Notes under the pieces: generated by a model | What the model saw: the letters and a program-made list of their open reading frames with translations, nothing else | Told to the model about the DNA's origin: nothing | The model's database searches: none | Origin: Trachythela sp. YZ-2020 | Lineage: Eukaryota > Cnidaria > Anthozoa > Malacalcyonacea > Clavulariidae | Reading direction: 5' to 3' | Assembly (NCBI GenBank): GCA_016169945.1 | Contig: JADLSH010000186.1 | Coordinates: 248,001-312,000, forward strand | DNA: 64,000 bases | Shown here: positions 1 to 11,083 of the stretch, in pieces | Numbering within the stretch: position 1 is the stretch's first letter | How the letters are laid out: each line of letters starts with the position of its first letter | Translations under genes and position numbers: made by a program

Positions 1-560
1 GTTTTTTTCGCGGGATTTAATTTCCCTTTAACCGGAGTAAAGTCTACGTTAAAATCACCAAGCAATACTATATCACAGTTCTTGGGGCCAATATTTGCCA
101 TACTGTTCTTTATAGAGGAAATAAACCTCACCAAATCAGAGTTCGGTGGTCTGTAAACACTACAAAGAAATATAGGCTTGCATTTGGGCCGAGAAATTTG
201 AATCCAAAGGCATTCATTATCATCAGTGTTCAGGTCATTGCAAATACTAAAAGGCAACCCATCACGAATGTAAACAATCGTGCCACCACCAAGCCTATTT
301 CCAGATCTGTCTTTACGAATAACATAATAACCAGGCATTTGAATTTCCGTGTCCGAAATAGAGTCATTCAGCCAGGTTTCGGATAAAGTGAGAATGTCAA
401 ACACTTTATCATTAGTTACCTCAAGGAGAAGTAAATCGACCTTATTCCTGACACTTTGCACATTTAGATGAGCTATCTTTAAGCCTTTAATATCCTTAAG
501 GTCTTCAACATGATGGTAGCCAGGGTTTACTTCAATATCTCCGGAAAGAGTGACCAACAT
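1..560 (-). CDS. LINE retrotransposon endonuclease (partial, runs off left edge)
   Basis: An open frame starts at an ATG at 558-560 and stays open to the window edge (at least 186 residues). It is the N-terminal part of a non-LTR retrotransposon ORF2, the apurinic-like EEP endonuclease that nicks target DNA for reverse transcription. Visible landmarks in order are GDIEVNPG, common near the start of CR1/L2-type ORF2 proteins; HLNVQSVRNK (first catalytic block); LSETWL (metal-binding Glu); VYRPPN; and LLGDFNVD (Asp/Asn catalytic block). No stop or frameshift is seen, so this piece looks young. The reverse transcriptase should lie beyond position 1. The family (CR1/L2 clade) is inferred from motifs only. 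Confidence 0.88.
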   Translation of the reverse strand, partial: MLVTLSGDIEVNPGYHHVEDLKDIKGLKIAHLNVQSVRNKVDLLLLEVTNDKVFDILTLSETWLNDSISDTEIQMPGYYVIRKDRSGNRLGGGTIVYIRDGLPFSICNDLNTDDNECLWIQISRPKCKPIFLCSVYRPPNSDLVRFISSIKNSMANIGPKNCDIVLLGDFNVDFTPVKGKLNPAKK

Positions 561-709
561 CAAACCCAAGGAAGCGTGTTGAACAAGTTTGCAAGCATGA
601 TAAACAGCAAACCAGTTGTCAAAATGGCAGTCATTATGGCCAGTACGTAGACGATTTCCACCAAATCTGCTCGCAATAGCGGTTTGGCAGACAAAATAAG
701 CTGTGCCAT
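560..709 (-). CDS. small hydrophobic ORF overlapping the LINE ORF2 start
   Basis: A 49-residue frame from the ATG at 707-709 ends in a TGA whose last base is the first base of the ORF2 ATG (TGATG at 558-562). It contains one strongly hydrophobic stretch of about 25 residues. The same frame continues upstream without an ATG to about 757. It could be the 3' end of an ORF1, an N-terminal leader disconnected by a frameshift, or chance. I do not recognise the protein. Confidence 0.25.
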   Translation of the reverse strand: MAQLILSAKPLLRADLVEIVYVLAIMTAILTTGLLFIMLANLFNTLPWV

Positions 710-876
710 CGTTCCACGGTATGATTTCAGCTCCAATTCTTCTAGATTTCCCGCCAAATATCAGAAAAAAGCAGAAAATAAAGCAAAAACTTATAGAGCA
801 CGTATTAATGCGACCAGCCATGTCGAGCACCACGTCACTAGTAGTGAGTGATATACTTGGTATACTCGTGTTCATA

Positions 877-1690
877 TAATGTTTCTGGCATGACTTGTTT
901 TTCCTGTCATGTGTCCTGTGTGGTTTTTCATATCATAAATATCATAGTACAATAACTGTACTCAGGCAGCATTTCTACACGTATAACATTGTTCATTTTA
1001 ACCGAGATATTGTACCTACCTGTATATATGCAATTGTGCGAAAAGCACACTTCCACAACATCAGCAGCTTATTGTAGAGTATTACACCTACCCATCATGG
1101 ACTACCACATTTGAGATATCATCTTTTAATTTCGTGATTCTTTTTAGAATATGATATGTTGAGAACATACATGAAACACAGATTTAAAGATTACTCTTAC
1201 CTTTTTGGAATACAATCTTAATTAAAACATGATCACTTGGCAAAATGGACGGGAGTGTGGAAAAGTAAAGAGTTTATGATGAAAACAATGGAAATTGGAG
1301 TTTGAGCATCATTGAGGTAACAGATTTTCGCTTCTCTACTGATATAGTTCACTTGGCAATGTTCAAACTATCGTGTCTATTACTCTATCAGCCAATTCCC
1401 AGGAACATTTCAGTTTACCATTTCTTTCTTGACACATATTTTTACACTCCACATGTGCTAATTTAATTTTGTTTTGTTTTGTCTTTGTGCTGTCTTCCTT
1501 GTCATATAATGTTTCTTGCATGAATGAGAATTGTTTGTCCTGTCATGTCCTGTCATGGTCTGTGTGGTGTTTCGTATCATAAATATCATAGTACTGCATT
1601 CAGGCAGCATTTCCACATGTATAACATTGCTCATTTTAACCGAGATATTGTACCTACCTGCATATATTCAATTGTGCAAAAAGCACATGA
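877..1690. repeat. Two diverged copies of a ~180 bp repeat
   Basis: The stretch 877-1050 recurs in the same orientation at about 1504-1690. Both contain the shared strings TATCATAAATATCATAGTAC and TTTTAACCGAGATATTGTAC and end near AAAAGCACA. About 450 bp of unrelated AT-rich sequence separates them. Short open frames through both copies are not convincing as genes. The rest of 760-2,030 shows nothing recognisable. Confidence 0.7.
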
Positions 1691-2037
1691 AAAAACCCCG
1701 ATCCTGTGAATAATATTAGTTTACTTATAATATATTACATTGCTGTTCCAATTCACTTGGTCAGAAAGGAATGCTCACTTCGTCTTTATTAGAGCATTGC
1801 AAACGATATTCAAAGCATATTGAAAGTTCGAAGAAACCAGCAACTGCGCGTAATTCGGGGCCAAACGAGACACTTAAGAAGTTAAAACTTTAATGAATAA
1901 AATTGAACTTTGTATACTGATAAGCCCTTTTCAATCTTAATGTGTTATTTGCAGTTAAGGCAATATCCCTAATGCAAAAATTCGTTGCTTTATATAATTC
2001 TGTTCAATTAATGTGAGGCCAAAGAAAAGTAGTCATT

Positions 2038-2075
2038 GTCTCATTTTGCCCCAAGTACCTGGGGCAAAATGAGAC
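2038..2075. repeat. Perfect 15-bp-arm hairpin, transposon-end-like
   Basis: GTCTCATTTTGCCCC at 2038-2052 is repeated as its exact reverse complement at 2061-2075 with an 8-bp spacer. TCTCATTTTGCCCC resembles the inverted ends I associate with pogo/Tigger-like elements. A pogo-like C-terminal remnant starts about 100 bp away, so this may be two element ends brought together. Confidence 0.7.
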
Positions 2076-2174
2076 AGATAGAAAATATGCAATGTAAGTC
2101 ATATGATTGAAACAATTATTTATTAAATATTCCTAGCTATATATTATCATTAAAACTACATTTTCAGGTGTTTG

Positions 2175-2650
2175 TTACAGGCATATGTCACATGTAGCAC
2201 TGGTTGGGGTAACATAGGAACGGCATACTTCATGCAACCAATTCTTACAAACTGAACACTAAACCCATTCCCCAAGTACCGATTCTGTCCAAAATCCATC
2301 ACACATTGGACATTGTGAATCATCTTTACTTCCAGGAACTACTTTACTGCTTTTCCTATCCTTTTTGGCAACAGCTTTAGGTTTCCTCTTTCTTTTTTAT
2401 TGTTTTCGGTTTTGTTTTTTTGGTCATTAATGTTGTCTAAAAGTGACTTTTTGTAAGGAGAACTGGTCACAATTTGTGATTCTTCAGACCGCTTTGATTT
2501 TGTCTTCTCATTGAGGCAGGGAATTTTCAGTATTTCAGAAAATGTAACTTCTGTGGATGATGTTTCTGAACTTCGGTTTTTACTGGCCTTGCTTATGTCA
2601 TTATTATTCGTAAAGGCAGGAGGTTTGTCTTCAATAATGGGTATGTAACA
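2175..2650 (-). pseudogene. pogo-like transposase C-terminal remnant with zinc finger
   Basis: Read on the minus strand, the segment carries the low-complexity basic tail typical of DDE_1/pogo-like transposases (SQIVTSSPYKKSLL). This is followed by a PHD-like zinc-binding end: CPMC at about 2295-2305, CSVC, then LHEVC and CDIC just before the stop at 2175. Two lesions are visible: a frameshift near 2340 between the basic tail and the zinc finger, and an in-frame TAG directly before CSVC. The DDE catalytic domain is not present. Classification rests on the C-terminal pattern only. Confidence 0.55.
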
Positions 2651-3543
2651 ATCGGCATTGTTGCGACTCTTTTGTCGTTCGTTTTCTAACACAAAATAAT
2701 CAATGGCACAGCAAACGTCTTGTACAGGCAAGGGTTTGGCAACAGGGAGCTGTTCATTGCATTCTACAGTAGATTGAATGGTTTTATTCGACTCTTGTTC
2801 AACTGCCGATGACAAACAATTTTCCAGTTGCTTATTTTTACCTTTCTCTTCGGAGAGTTCTTGCTCTAGTTGCTCTATACGTTTTTCAAGAGCGGTCTCT
2901 GCCGGCTCAAGCTTTTGTGTATTGACAAAGGCTTGTAAAGAGTCAGCTCTGATTTCAAAATTTCGATTTCTAGTGACATTTCATCCATCTTTTCTGCTAA
3001 AATCATACATGTTTTACAGCAATAATCTCTCTCACCTACAACACAATCCCTTGAAATTTGTTCACTTGAAATTTCGCTACCCGAAACTGAAACGCTTGAC
3101 CGGTCCAAAAGCGGAGTACAATTTGGATTTGGCATAATTCTGTCCGTTGCCGTCGGAGCTGAAGGCGGACTAAGGCATGAAATGTTCAGAATTTCCTAGC
3201 AGCAACTTATACACTTATCTCGTAGGGCATTCCCGTCTTTCCCTTGAAAAACCAGATTGTTTTGCTTACCTGGATACCAAGTAAAGGATAGTTCGGTGTT
3301 AGAACTAATAAGCTTTTTAGACGAACCTCCGGGCGATTTTCACGTTCCTTCAAGGCCAAATATATCCGATGTAATCTGCTTTAAATCAGCTAAATCTCCG
3401 ACCCACTTCAACCTAATACCATAATAAATAAGACTTGAGAGGTCATTGTGCTTTCCAGTTGTAAGAAAGTTTAGGAATTTTGAAGTAAGCGTATTATTGT
3501 GACTATTATTTCGGCACCCATACAAAGCACGTCTGTTGGCCAT
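2650..3543 (-). pseudogene. Degraded ORF with coiled coil, probably retroelement-derived
   Basis: Minus-strand reading gives a mosaic of open pieces. First comes a segment ending in FGLEGT (3340-3543), continuing out of frame through WKSPGGSSKK and FTWYPGKQN at about 3230-3340. Then follows a serine-rich piece with CCKTC (2875-3135), leading after a 1-bp shift near 2930 into a coiled coil with LEKRIEQLEQEL. The WKSPGG...WYPGKQ pattern recalls proteins repeated many times in cnidarian genomes; I cannot name their function, and ORF1 of a LINE is one possibility. At least two frameshifts make it non-functional. Confidence 0.4.
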
Positions 3544-3645
3544 CTATGCAATATTTTTTCTTTGGCAGAAATTTTTGGGATATTCGCTGCGGATGTAGTG
3601 CAAAAAAGTTGCAAAATATAGATTGGTTGAGACATATATACAATA

Positions 3646-3944
3646 CTATTTAACAATTAGATTATGAGGTCAAGATTTCTATGAGGTGATAGTTGATGAG
3701 GTCGAAGCCCGAATGAACTATCATCTCATAGAAATCGAGAGCGAATAATCTAATTGTTTTAGTAGAAACCAGCAACAAACAGTATTTCAAAACGTTTTTC
3801 ATAATTTATTGAAATAAATTCGTTAAAAATCGCGCCGAGGAGATGGCTGTTTCGCTACTCGCTATCTATCGACAATTAGATAGCGAGTAGCGTAGCCAAT
3901 CAAATTACAGCATTTGCAATGGTATACTAGTATGATTCTACTAA
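3646..3944. mobile_element. ~300 bp MITE-like repeat with two hairpins (copy 1)
   Basis: Nearly identical to 62,686-62,985. The first half is a long imperfect palindrome (CAATTAGATTAT ... ATAATCTAATTG, about 105 bp). The second contains CTACTCGCTATCTA facing TAGATAGCGAGTAG at about 3855-3895. It has no coding capacity and is a non-autonomous dispersed element. Confidence 0.75.
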
Positions 3945-4002
3945 GTAGTATTATTTGTTCCTAACTATATACTGTTTATAAATAGCTCAATGTTCGCTTC
4001 AT

Positions 4003-4649
4003 TTATGGGTTGGTGTGTTGAGTGTAAAAACATGGAGCCGCACATAGCCCCACCGCGCAATCCTTGCAGAAGTCTGATTTCTTCTTTGGTTTCTATTTTG
4101 TTGAACTAACATGACATGTTCTCTCTTTCACTTTTGCCTTTTCATTGGTCGGAAGACAACATGGGAAATGCCTTTCAATCAACCTTGCTGGCAATTTAAG
4201 GGATGGACGTGTCTTTGATATTAAATCGCCTGGTCGTGTCTTTGATATTAAATCGCCAATAAGTTTCTCGGGAAGCTCAAGCCGAAAGGCCTTCAAACAT
4301 CGCCGTTCATGGTTTGGTGACTCTGCCTTTACAATATGACCATTCACCACACACCGATCAAGAAGCTCAAAAATTATTCTATGCCACTAACTTGATGATG
4401 AACTTGATGCCAAAGAATTATTTCGATCAACACCTCCCATATACTTTTTAAGCAGGGACATTCCACATCCTGTTGTTCACCGTCCCTTTTTCTTCTCTTA
4501 ACCGGTTTTGTTGCTTCTCCAGAAACAACTTCCAATATCTTATTGTCCATGCAGGTAACCGCTGTGATTGGACTTTTTCTCCTAAATATGCAAGTACCCA
4601 TTTCAAACTTGTTCCATTTCTTGCCACAACGAAAAACTGAATTTTTCAA
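4003..4649 (-). pseudogene. piggyBac-like transposase C-terminal remnant
   Basis: The minus strand shows, in order, PITAVTCMDNKILEVVSG and VKRRKRDGEQQDVECP, the region before the conserved YNKYMGGVDRND block, which is frameshifted here. After a break comes a stretch ending PARLIERHFPCCLP, and finally a cysteine-rich end (CHV..., CKDC, CAAPCF) before a stop at 4003. This order matches the C-terminal part of piggyBac/PGBD transposases, which cut and paste at TTAA sites. At least two frameshifts and a 27-bp internal tandem duplication (4208-4257) show it is dead. The N-terminal two thirds are absent. Confidence 0.65.
4208..4257. repeat. 27-bp tandem duplication
   Basis: CGTGTCTTTGATATTAAATC begins at 4208 and again at 4235, a nine-codon in-frame duplication inside the piggyBac remnant. 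Confidence 0.9.
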
Positions 4650-5029
4650 AATTATTGATAAACCTGGTATTTTTTTGTTACACCACTGGTATACTGTACT
4701 GATTTTAGTATTTACCCTTTAACTAAATTAAGTTAGCAATATCCTACAGTATTATCACACAACATGACACACCAAATCCTGGTACAATTTGATAAACCGT
4801 TGCTTATTTATCTCTGCACTGGTATTCTGTGGCACATTAGAGTTTGTTCCACAGAATGTTCAATTAAAAATATATATTAAATCTATGAAATCTAGCCCCA
4901 AAACTCGCAGGAAAAAAAAAATATATCGATAAACTATACTAAAAAAATATTAAGAAGCCACATTATATATATTCGACACAAGATATGGAACATGTAAATT
5001 ATGATTGGTATTCTGTGTTTGCGCTTGCT

Positions 5030-5262
5030 GTGGAATCTGCTGTGGAATTTGTTGTGGAATTTGTTGCGGAATTTGTTGTGGAATCTGTTGTGGAATCTGT
5101 TGTGGAACTTGTCATGGAAACTGTTGTGGAATTTGTTGTGCAATCTGTTGTGGAATTTGTCATGGAATTTGCTGTGGAATTTGCTGTGGAATTTGTTGTG
5201 GAATTTGTCTTGGAATTTGTTGTGGAATCTATTGAGGAATCTGTGGTGGAGCTTGTTGAACC
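5030..5262 (+). repeat. 12-bp minisatellite (GGAATTTGTTGT)n
   Basis: About 19 slightly diverged units of GGAATTTGTTGT. Because the period is a multiple of three and stop codons are rare, it is open in all three plus frames and one minus frame. These give repetitive peptides of the VEFV, WNLL, CGIC and HNKF type, which are not genes. Confidence 0.95.
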
Positions 5263-5292
5263 AATTTATAGATCACTATGTATAAATTTAAG

Positions 5293-6287
5293 TTAATGAG
5301 ACAACACATTCCTGATTTGTTTTTGAAGCAGAGGGTGATAAACGCTTGCTGTCAGCGTCGTGAAATCTCGACAACGATTATGCTTTCCGTCAACAAAACA
5401 ATACTCCTCACTCATAAATCCATCGCTGCTTCTGTCCATGGCAATAGCGACATTTAATTTCTCCGTGCTTGTTTTGAACACAAATGAGGGTTGGTCTGGA
5501 TTGCCGCGTTTATCGTTTACTTTATATACATAAAATCTGTCGTTTTTGTCACAGTATTATTTAAAGTTGACAACAGCCATATGGCTGCGCTTCCTTTTTT
5601 ATTTGTTCTTTAATGCTGCTTATTTTCTTCTTGTTAAGAATACAACGAGTCTCTTTCTCGACTGCATCCCACTCCCAATTGTCTCGAAAGGCCGAAAGAA
5701 CAATGAATTTTTGGATTGTTTTTAATTAATTCCTTGATCTTATCTATATTACCCGACGTCTTCATCGATATTGGGCAGGTATGGTTTCCCCAGTGAAAAA
5801 TTTTCACGCTGTTCAACCCGTAACTTATGTAACGTCTTGCATTACACGCAATGTACTGGCTTGCACAACCGCAAGCTTTACAGGCAATTACGTGTGTGTT
5901 AGTAAATTGCGTGGTGTTTGTCACGCCGTATTCGACCTTGTAGGGGCAATCTGAAAACAGACATGCATATGAACCTTTGCAGTTCGCGTAGCGAACACGA
6001 CTATGTTCATTCCATTTGGTAGGACAGTTTTTCCATTTCCTCCCATCGTTTAAGGCATTCTTCAGACCTCCTCCTGGTACATCTTTAAGTTCAAATGCCA
6101 CAAGATCATTTATGCCTTCAGGCGGCTCCTCTACTTGAGCAATGGGCACATTATCCCACATGTCGGGAGAAAATTTGCGCTGCTTCGGTTGGTTGGTATC
6201 ATCATCACTTGAATCCACGATGTCACTGTCTGAATCTGAATTCTCCTTATGGTACTGACAAAGAGATTTAAAAGATTTAAAAGTCAA
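5293..6287 (-). pseudogene. MULE-like transposase, zinc-finger N-terminal part, truncated
   Basis: The minus-strand frame 6287-5634 has an acidic serine-rich start, then a cysteine/histidine-rich domain (CKGSYACLFSDCPYKVEYG ... CKACGCASQYIACNARRY ... HWGNHTCP). This matches the FLYWCH/WRKY-like N-terminal zinc domain of Mutator-like proteins. A following piece (to 5293) has AIAMDRSS and YCFVDGKHNRC, where the Asp is a plausible first catalytic residue, and ends in SVYHPLL. One stop near 5550 and a break near 5640 interrupt it. The rest of the catalytic domain is missing where the minisatellite begins. A splice acceptor (TTTGTCAG) sits near 6258. Possible upstream exons are at 7108-7155 and 7311-7373, both followed by GTAAGT, but their phases do not join cleanly. 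Confidence 0.55.
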
Positions 6288-9200
6288 TTAAATATATTCG
6301 TTAATTAATATTTATATGCTAATCTTCAACAAAAGATTACATTTATCTGTTGTCGATACACAGAGTACACTTATATATTAAAGCATGCTTATAGTTATTT
6401 AAAACACTTGTCTTGATTTCATAGTTATTTGGTAATATTACATCTTAATATGGCCTTATCTGGTGAATTTTTTCGACTCTCGTCTTTCACTCTCGACTTT
6501 TTACTCTCTACTCTCGACCCTCGACTTTTAGATAAACTCTTTTACCTGTGATTGAAGCTCTATAAGTTTTCTATCAAACTTTAGTTGGCATATATTTAAT
6601 TTCAAAAGGAAAAAATCTTGTCTTGCAAAAATAACATGAACATGAACCTAGGAATCCAATTAAAAAGCAAACAAAAAATTGCCCTTGAAATTCAGGGGGG
6701 ATGAAATAAGTTGAACTGTTGTAGCAGATATGCTACATTTGTTTTATTGAAATCCCTACCGGGTTTTTTATTGATTTTATTATACCTGCACCACCCAATA
6801 TGATTTTTCTACAGATGTATGCACATTTTGAAAGAATTATTTACCCTAGTATGTAAAATTTTTCTCTTATTAGAGTTCTCTTAATAGGGCAGAGACAAAT
6901 GTTACATTTGCTACAAAAGATTTTGCAGCACCCAACTTTACAGTACCCAACTTTATAGTAGAGCGACACCGACTGCAGTTATCCTATCCTGGTGAGAACT
7001 ACATGCAAAAGTACAAGAGATATAACTATATGAATAATTAGGATAAGGAATTGGGAGGATAAGGAATTGGGAATAAGAATTGTAGGAAGACTCAGATCTC
7101 AACTTACTGATAATTCATCATTCTCCGCATTACTGTTATTGTCTAAGAGTCCAGACTAAAAAGTAAAAATATAATACTAAACAAATTTTATTGCTGAATA
7201 AACAATTTATATCTTGTTTATTCAGACCAATATTCTATATATTGCCACATTATATGTATGTGTATTTCAAAAGAATAACGGCAAACTTGGAAAGATAATT
7301 GTGTACTTACTTCGTTCAACTCCCGGCCCAAAAAGAGGATTCGATCTCATGTGCAGGGCCATTTTTCCTCGCATCAGACTGTGTTATATTTTCACCAAGT
7401 TCACCTTAACATCAGCAACTAATTCGTCGTCACTATCGCTAATTCATCCCTAGAAACGGCTAAAACAAATCCCAAAACCTGTTTTCTGTTGTAAAACTTG
7501 TCAGCCATGTCACATTTTTCAAACGCAAGATTTTCAACAAAATAAAAGCCGTATATTTTCACATAATTTCAATCAAATGCAACGATGTTTGGTATGAGAA
7601 TAAAGCAAAACTATCGCAGATTGCATTGTCCACCCCCCAAAACCGGCAAAAATTCAAGGGGGCTTAGGGTCGTATAATTTAAGAGAAATTACCTATCGGT
7701 AATTTAAGAGAAGACACAAACCAAAACAAAAAGAACAAACCAACAACCATTAAATATGTAATAAAGTCATCTGTATACTTCATCTAGGTAATAAACTATG
7801 AAATTGACTAACATAGATAGAATAATAAATGTACACGCGACAAGCCGGGGGAAACCCCCCAACAAGTCAATCCAGCTGCGAAAAATTGTTATCTCGGTGG
7901 CATTGTCTGGAACTTGGTCGAAGTGGAGGTAAAGGCATTTAATGGGCCGAAACCGTGGGCAGACCAAGGGTTTGCTTAGGGCAATGGATACACCTGTGTG
8001 GTCCTCAGAAGCACAGACTAACACACATGGAGACACCGACGCATGTTGGTGTGAACTGATGCAATGCCCAGTATTGCAGCACCGACAAGTGGCAGTGGCA
8101 AATCGGATCCCAGAGCGCTTGGGAAGAGAACAGGAGTAGGGGAGTGGAAGTACACAAGTTGTGGTTGAAGTGTGGACCTTGTAAAGCTCCACATGCATTG
8201 CCAACCAGCGAGTAAAATGACAAGTTGCAGTCTATCTTCTGAATACCCTGTCATAATTTAGCTAAGCGACTACACCTTTACCCATGATCCTTGTGCTTGA
8301 GACACTATGTATATTGTACATGTATATGTACTACAGTGTAGTACATTGAAACAAAATACAACTCTCATCCAGAAGTGTATTACACTTTAATAGAGCATCA
8401 CCCACCCATAAGAGCATCACCCTCCTCCCCCCACAAGAGCGTCACCCTCCCCCGAACCGAAGACCCCCATTGCAATTTATTATTAATTTGCTTGTTATTT
8501 TGCCTTGTTATTAATTGTTATACCACCAAAGTGCTGGAATTAATACAATGAAGAACATAAACCAGTATATAATAACATGTATTTTAAAATTACAGTGCAT
8601 ACTATAAATACATACTAAGTTCAGGCCTGGAACCACACTCAATCGGAAAATTAAATCAGGGTCGTGGCTGGAATGTAGGAACGACAAGTTTTAGTGCACC
8701 CCAGGTGTTGCTATCTTATATATTGAGAATTTCCAAATGCATGATTACCGTATAAATATCTTGAAAGGGTACAGAATTTAAACATGTGATTACGTGCCAA
8801 TAGTTTATATTCAAACTAATTTACATATGTGTTCAACTTACCAATTAAGCTTGAATTTACGTTGCAAATATAGTATTTCATTTCCATGTGTATATTTAAC
8901 TAAAACTCAACATTGATTAATATTTATTTCAATTCCCTTTGATATAAGTACAGTATTTAATAGATTTACTAAAATTTACCATATTAAAATTTAGTTTATA
9001 CAAAGTTTCTCAAAGTTGAATAATAAATTTCCGCTGGATAGCCTGAGAGAAGGCTCCCTTGTCTGCAGTGGGTAACATGAAGTATTTAACTGAATTCATG
9101 AAAATGTCAGGTTTTGTTATAAAATAAGACAATAGATTTGACATTTATGAGATAAATATTTCCAACATGTTCAATGGAGAACAAAATTTATCATTTGCCT

Positions 9201-10002
9201 ACCTTTCATAATGTATGACGTTTATAGTAATAGGATGTGTCATATTAAGATAGGACTATGCATGAACCTTAAATATTCATATATGGTTAATGTAGAAAAT
9301 ATTCTATTTTTTCCGTAACCGTTGACAATTTGGCCACACCTAGCCTTGATTGACAAGTTTTATAACCACAAAACACTGTTTTCACCCTAGTTTCAAAACA
9401 ATTTAATGAATCACGAAACAAATTGGCAAAAAGCAGGAACTAATTAGTATACCAATTTTAAGATTACTAAATAGTTGCTATGGTAACAGCCGAAAACTAC
9501 GACATAAACAACAACTTATGGAAAGAAAATCTGAACAGCAATACCAAATTTGGTCAGGTTAATTGTTATGTCCTAGAGTATGGATTAACTAGACAGAATT
9601 TTATCTCACCAAATACTTCCGTCCGAGAAAACCTGAAAAAAGCACTGTTTCCATGGTCGCCATGGCAAAACCACAAAGTTTGAAAAACTGTCCACTTGAC
9701 CCATGAAGTGCCATGAGAAATATTTGCAGTCCAGAAATGAATGAATACATCGACATCTCTTCACTTTAGGCTTTCCACAAATTTGATAATTCGAAACTCT
9801 TTCGTTTTGAGAAAATCAAGGGTAAATATGAACTAATGTTCAGTACCAACTTTCTTCATATGAGCATGTTTACCTGTGTATTGTTTAAGTTGTAATAAGA
9901 TACATATGTACAATATAATTAACTACTATAAACAATATATGAAAACAAAAACTGATACAAATTAGCATCAACAGACTTGGCACTTAAATTAAATTAAATC
10001 CA
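6288..10002. other. Gene-poor AT-rich interval
   Basis: No convincing gene. Short frames at 7767-8204 overlap on both strands and lack recognisable domains. A C-rich tandem patch (AAGAGCATCACCC, three imperfect copies) lies at about 8389-8450. A CTCGACTCTC-type patch occurs near 6475-6530. Confidence 0.6.
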
Positions 10003-10985
10003 TCAGGTTGGTAAGCATTCTATTACCTTTAGATTTCCTCTGGGAACGGAGTTAGAGCTCTGTGTGCTTTGCACTTTTTTAGATGGAGTCTTCATTCGGA
10101 CATCCTCTTGTTTCCTGAGGGCTGTCAGTCTCATTGTATGGACCCCAGGTGTAACACCACACAAATGAATGACCATTGATTTGCTTGCAACACCAGTGTT
10201 AAAAAGTGCAATTGTTTCACATGCCGCAATACGTACTCTTCTGGCACAGCAAAACTTCGACCATAGTATCCCATTTGCTGCCTCATTTTGGTTCTGGGTC
10301 ATCCCTTTTAAACACCTATTTAGGAGGTCATCTTTGGAAAGTCTGGTGAATATTGGATCAAGTTCTTCCATAAAAACTTCAGCCAACCGATTATCTTCAT
10401 TTTACAATTGAGTCCCATCAGTCTTGTCCTTCCGGCATTTATACTAGGTATCAGCTGATTTTGGGGCAGTTAACTTTCTGCTCGATAGCTTTGATGCCTG
10501 ACTTCGTGCCTTGAAAATTCCCTTTGTTGCCACGAATTGCTTTGTCGTAATATTTTTTGCATCATGACAATTACTTTATCTGTCAACCGTCCCTTCCACC
10601 AACTGACTTGCATTCTGAAAGTTTTTTTCCCTTCATATTATTTTTATACTTTCTCAAAGAAGTTCCTAGTCTCTTTTGAACATGCCCCATACATTCCTCT
10701 TTCTTAATTTCATAAGCAGCACCAAGTTTCTTTTCCAACGCCTCCTTTACTCAGCCACAACTGCTGCTATCTCCATCACCAACAAAAATTGTATACTTCA
10801 ACCGTCTTTTTGTAATACTTCGGCTGAATATGTTAACAGCTGCCACAACTTCCACCTTTTCAGATGATCCGTCGTGATTTATTTCACATTTTATATCATG
10901 AACCTCTTTCTAATCCTTATACTTCTTGCTTTCGTGATTCTGACTATTATTAGCCTTACATTTATGGCAGAAGTGGGACTTTACT
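10003..10985 (-). pseudogene. Kolobok/Mutator-type transposase, C-terminal half, decayed
   Basis: Minus-strand fragments follow the order of the better-preserved copy at 14,616-16,345. They show HFCHKCK, KCEINHDGSSE and FSRS near 10,985-10,820, then VGDGDSS (second catalytic Asp), ECMGHVQKRLGT near 10,700, GRLTDK near 10,590, and finally LNRCLKGMTQNQNEAANG (catalytic Glu region) at about 10,290-10,340. Several stops and shifts separate the pieces and the canonical C-terminal YEAG end is absent. Similarity stops abruptly near 10,985, just before the virus-like island begins. Confidence 0.7.
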
Positions 10986-11008
10986 TCGAGTATGAGTATG
11001 AGTTATGC

Positions 11009-11031
11009 ATATTAATGAGCACTTATAATTA
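11009..11031 (+). repeat. Candidate left terminal inverted repeat of the virus-like island
   Basis: ATATTAATGAG followed, after three bases, by TTATAATTA. The reverse complement of 18,873-18,892 gives the same two blocks without the three-base gap. The positions fit the two edges of the gene cluster, but the sequence is AT-rich and short, so chance is possible. Confidence 0.35.
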
Positions 11032-11083
11032 GATTCATTCCGAAGACGTTAAAACAACGAGAGGTTTCCGACAGTTCGCCATT

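Noticed and set aside
4985..5296. Overlapping long frames in all plus frames and one minus frame, giving Cys-Gly, Val-Glu or Leu-Trp repeats
   Set aside because: Explained by the 12-bp minisatellite; reading frames are open because the unit length is a multiple of three.
7767..8254. Overlapping frames of 65-145 codons on both strands
   Set aside because: No domain, mutually overlapping, no splice signals; probably chance.
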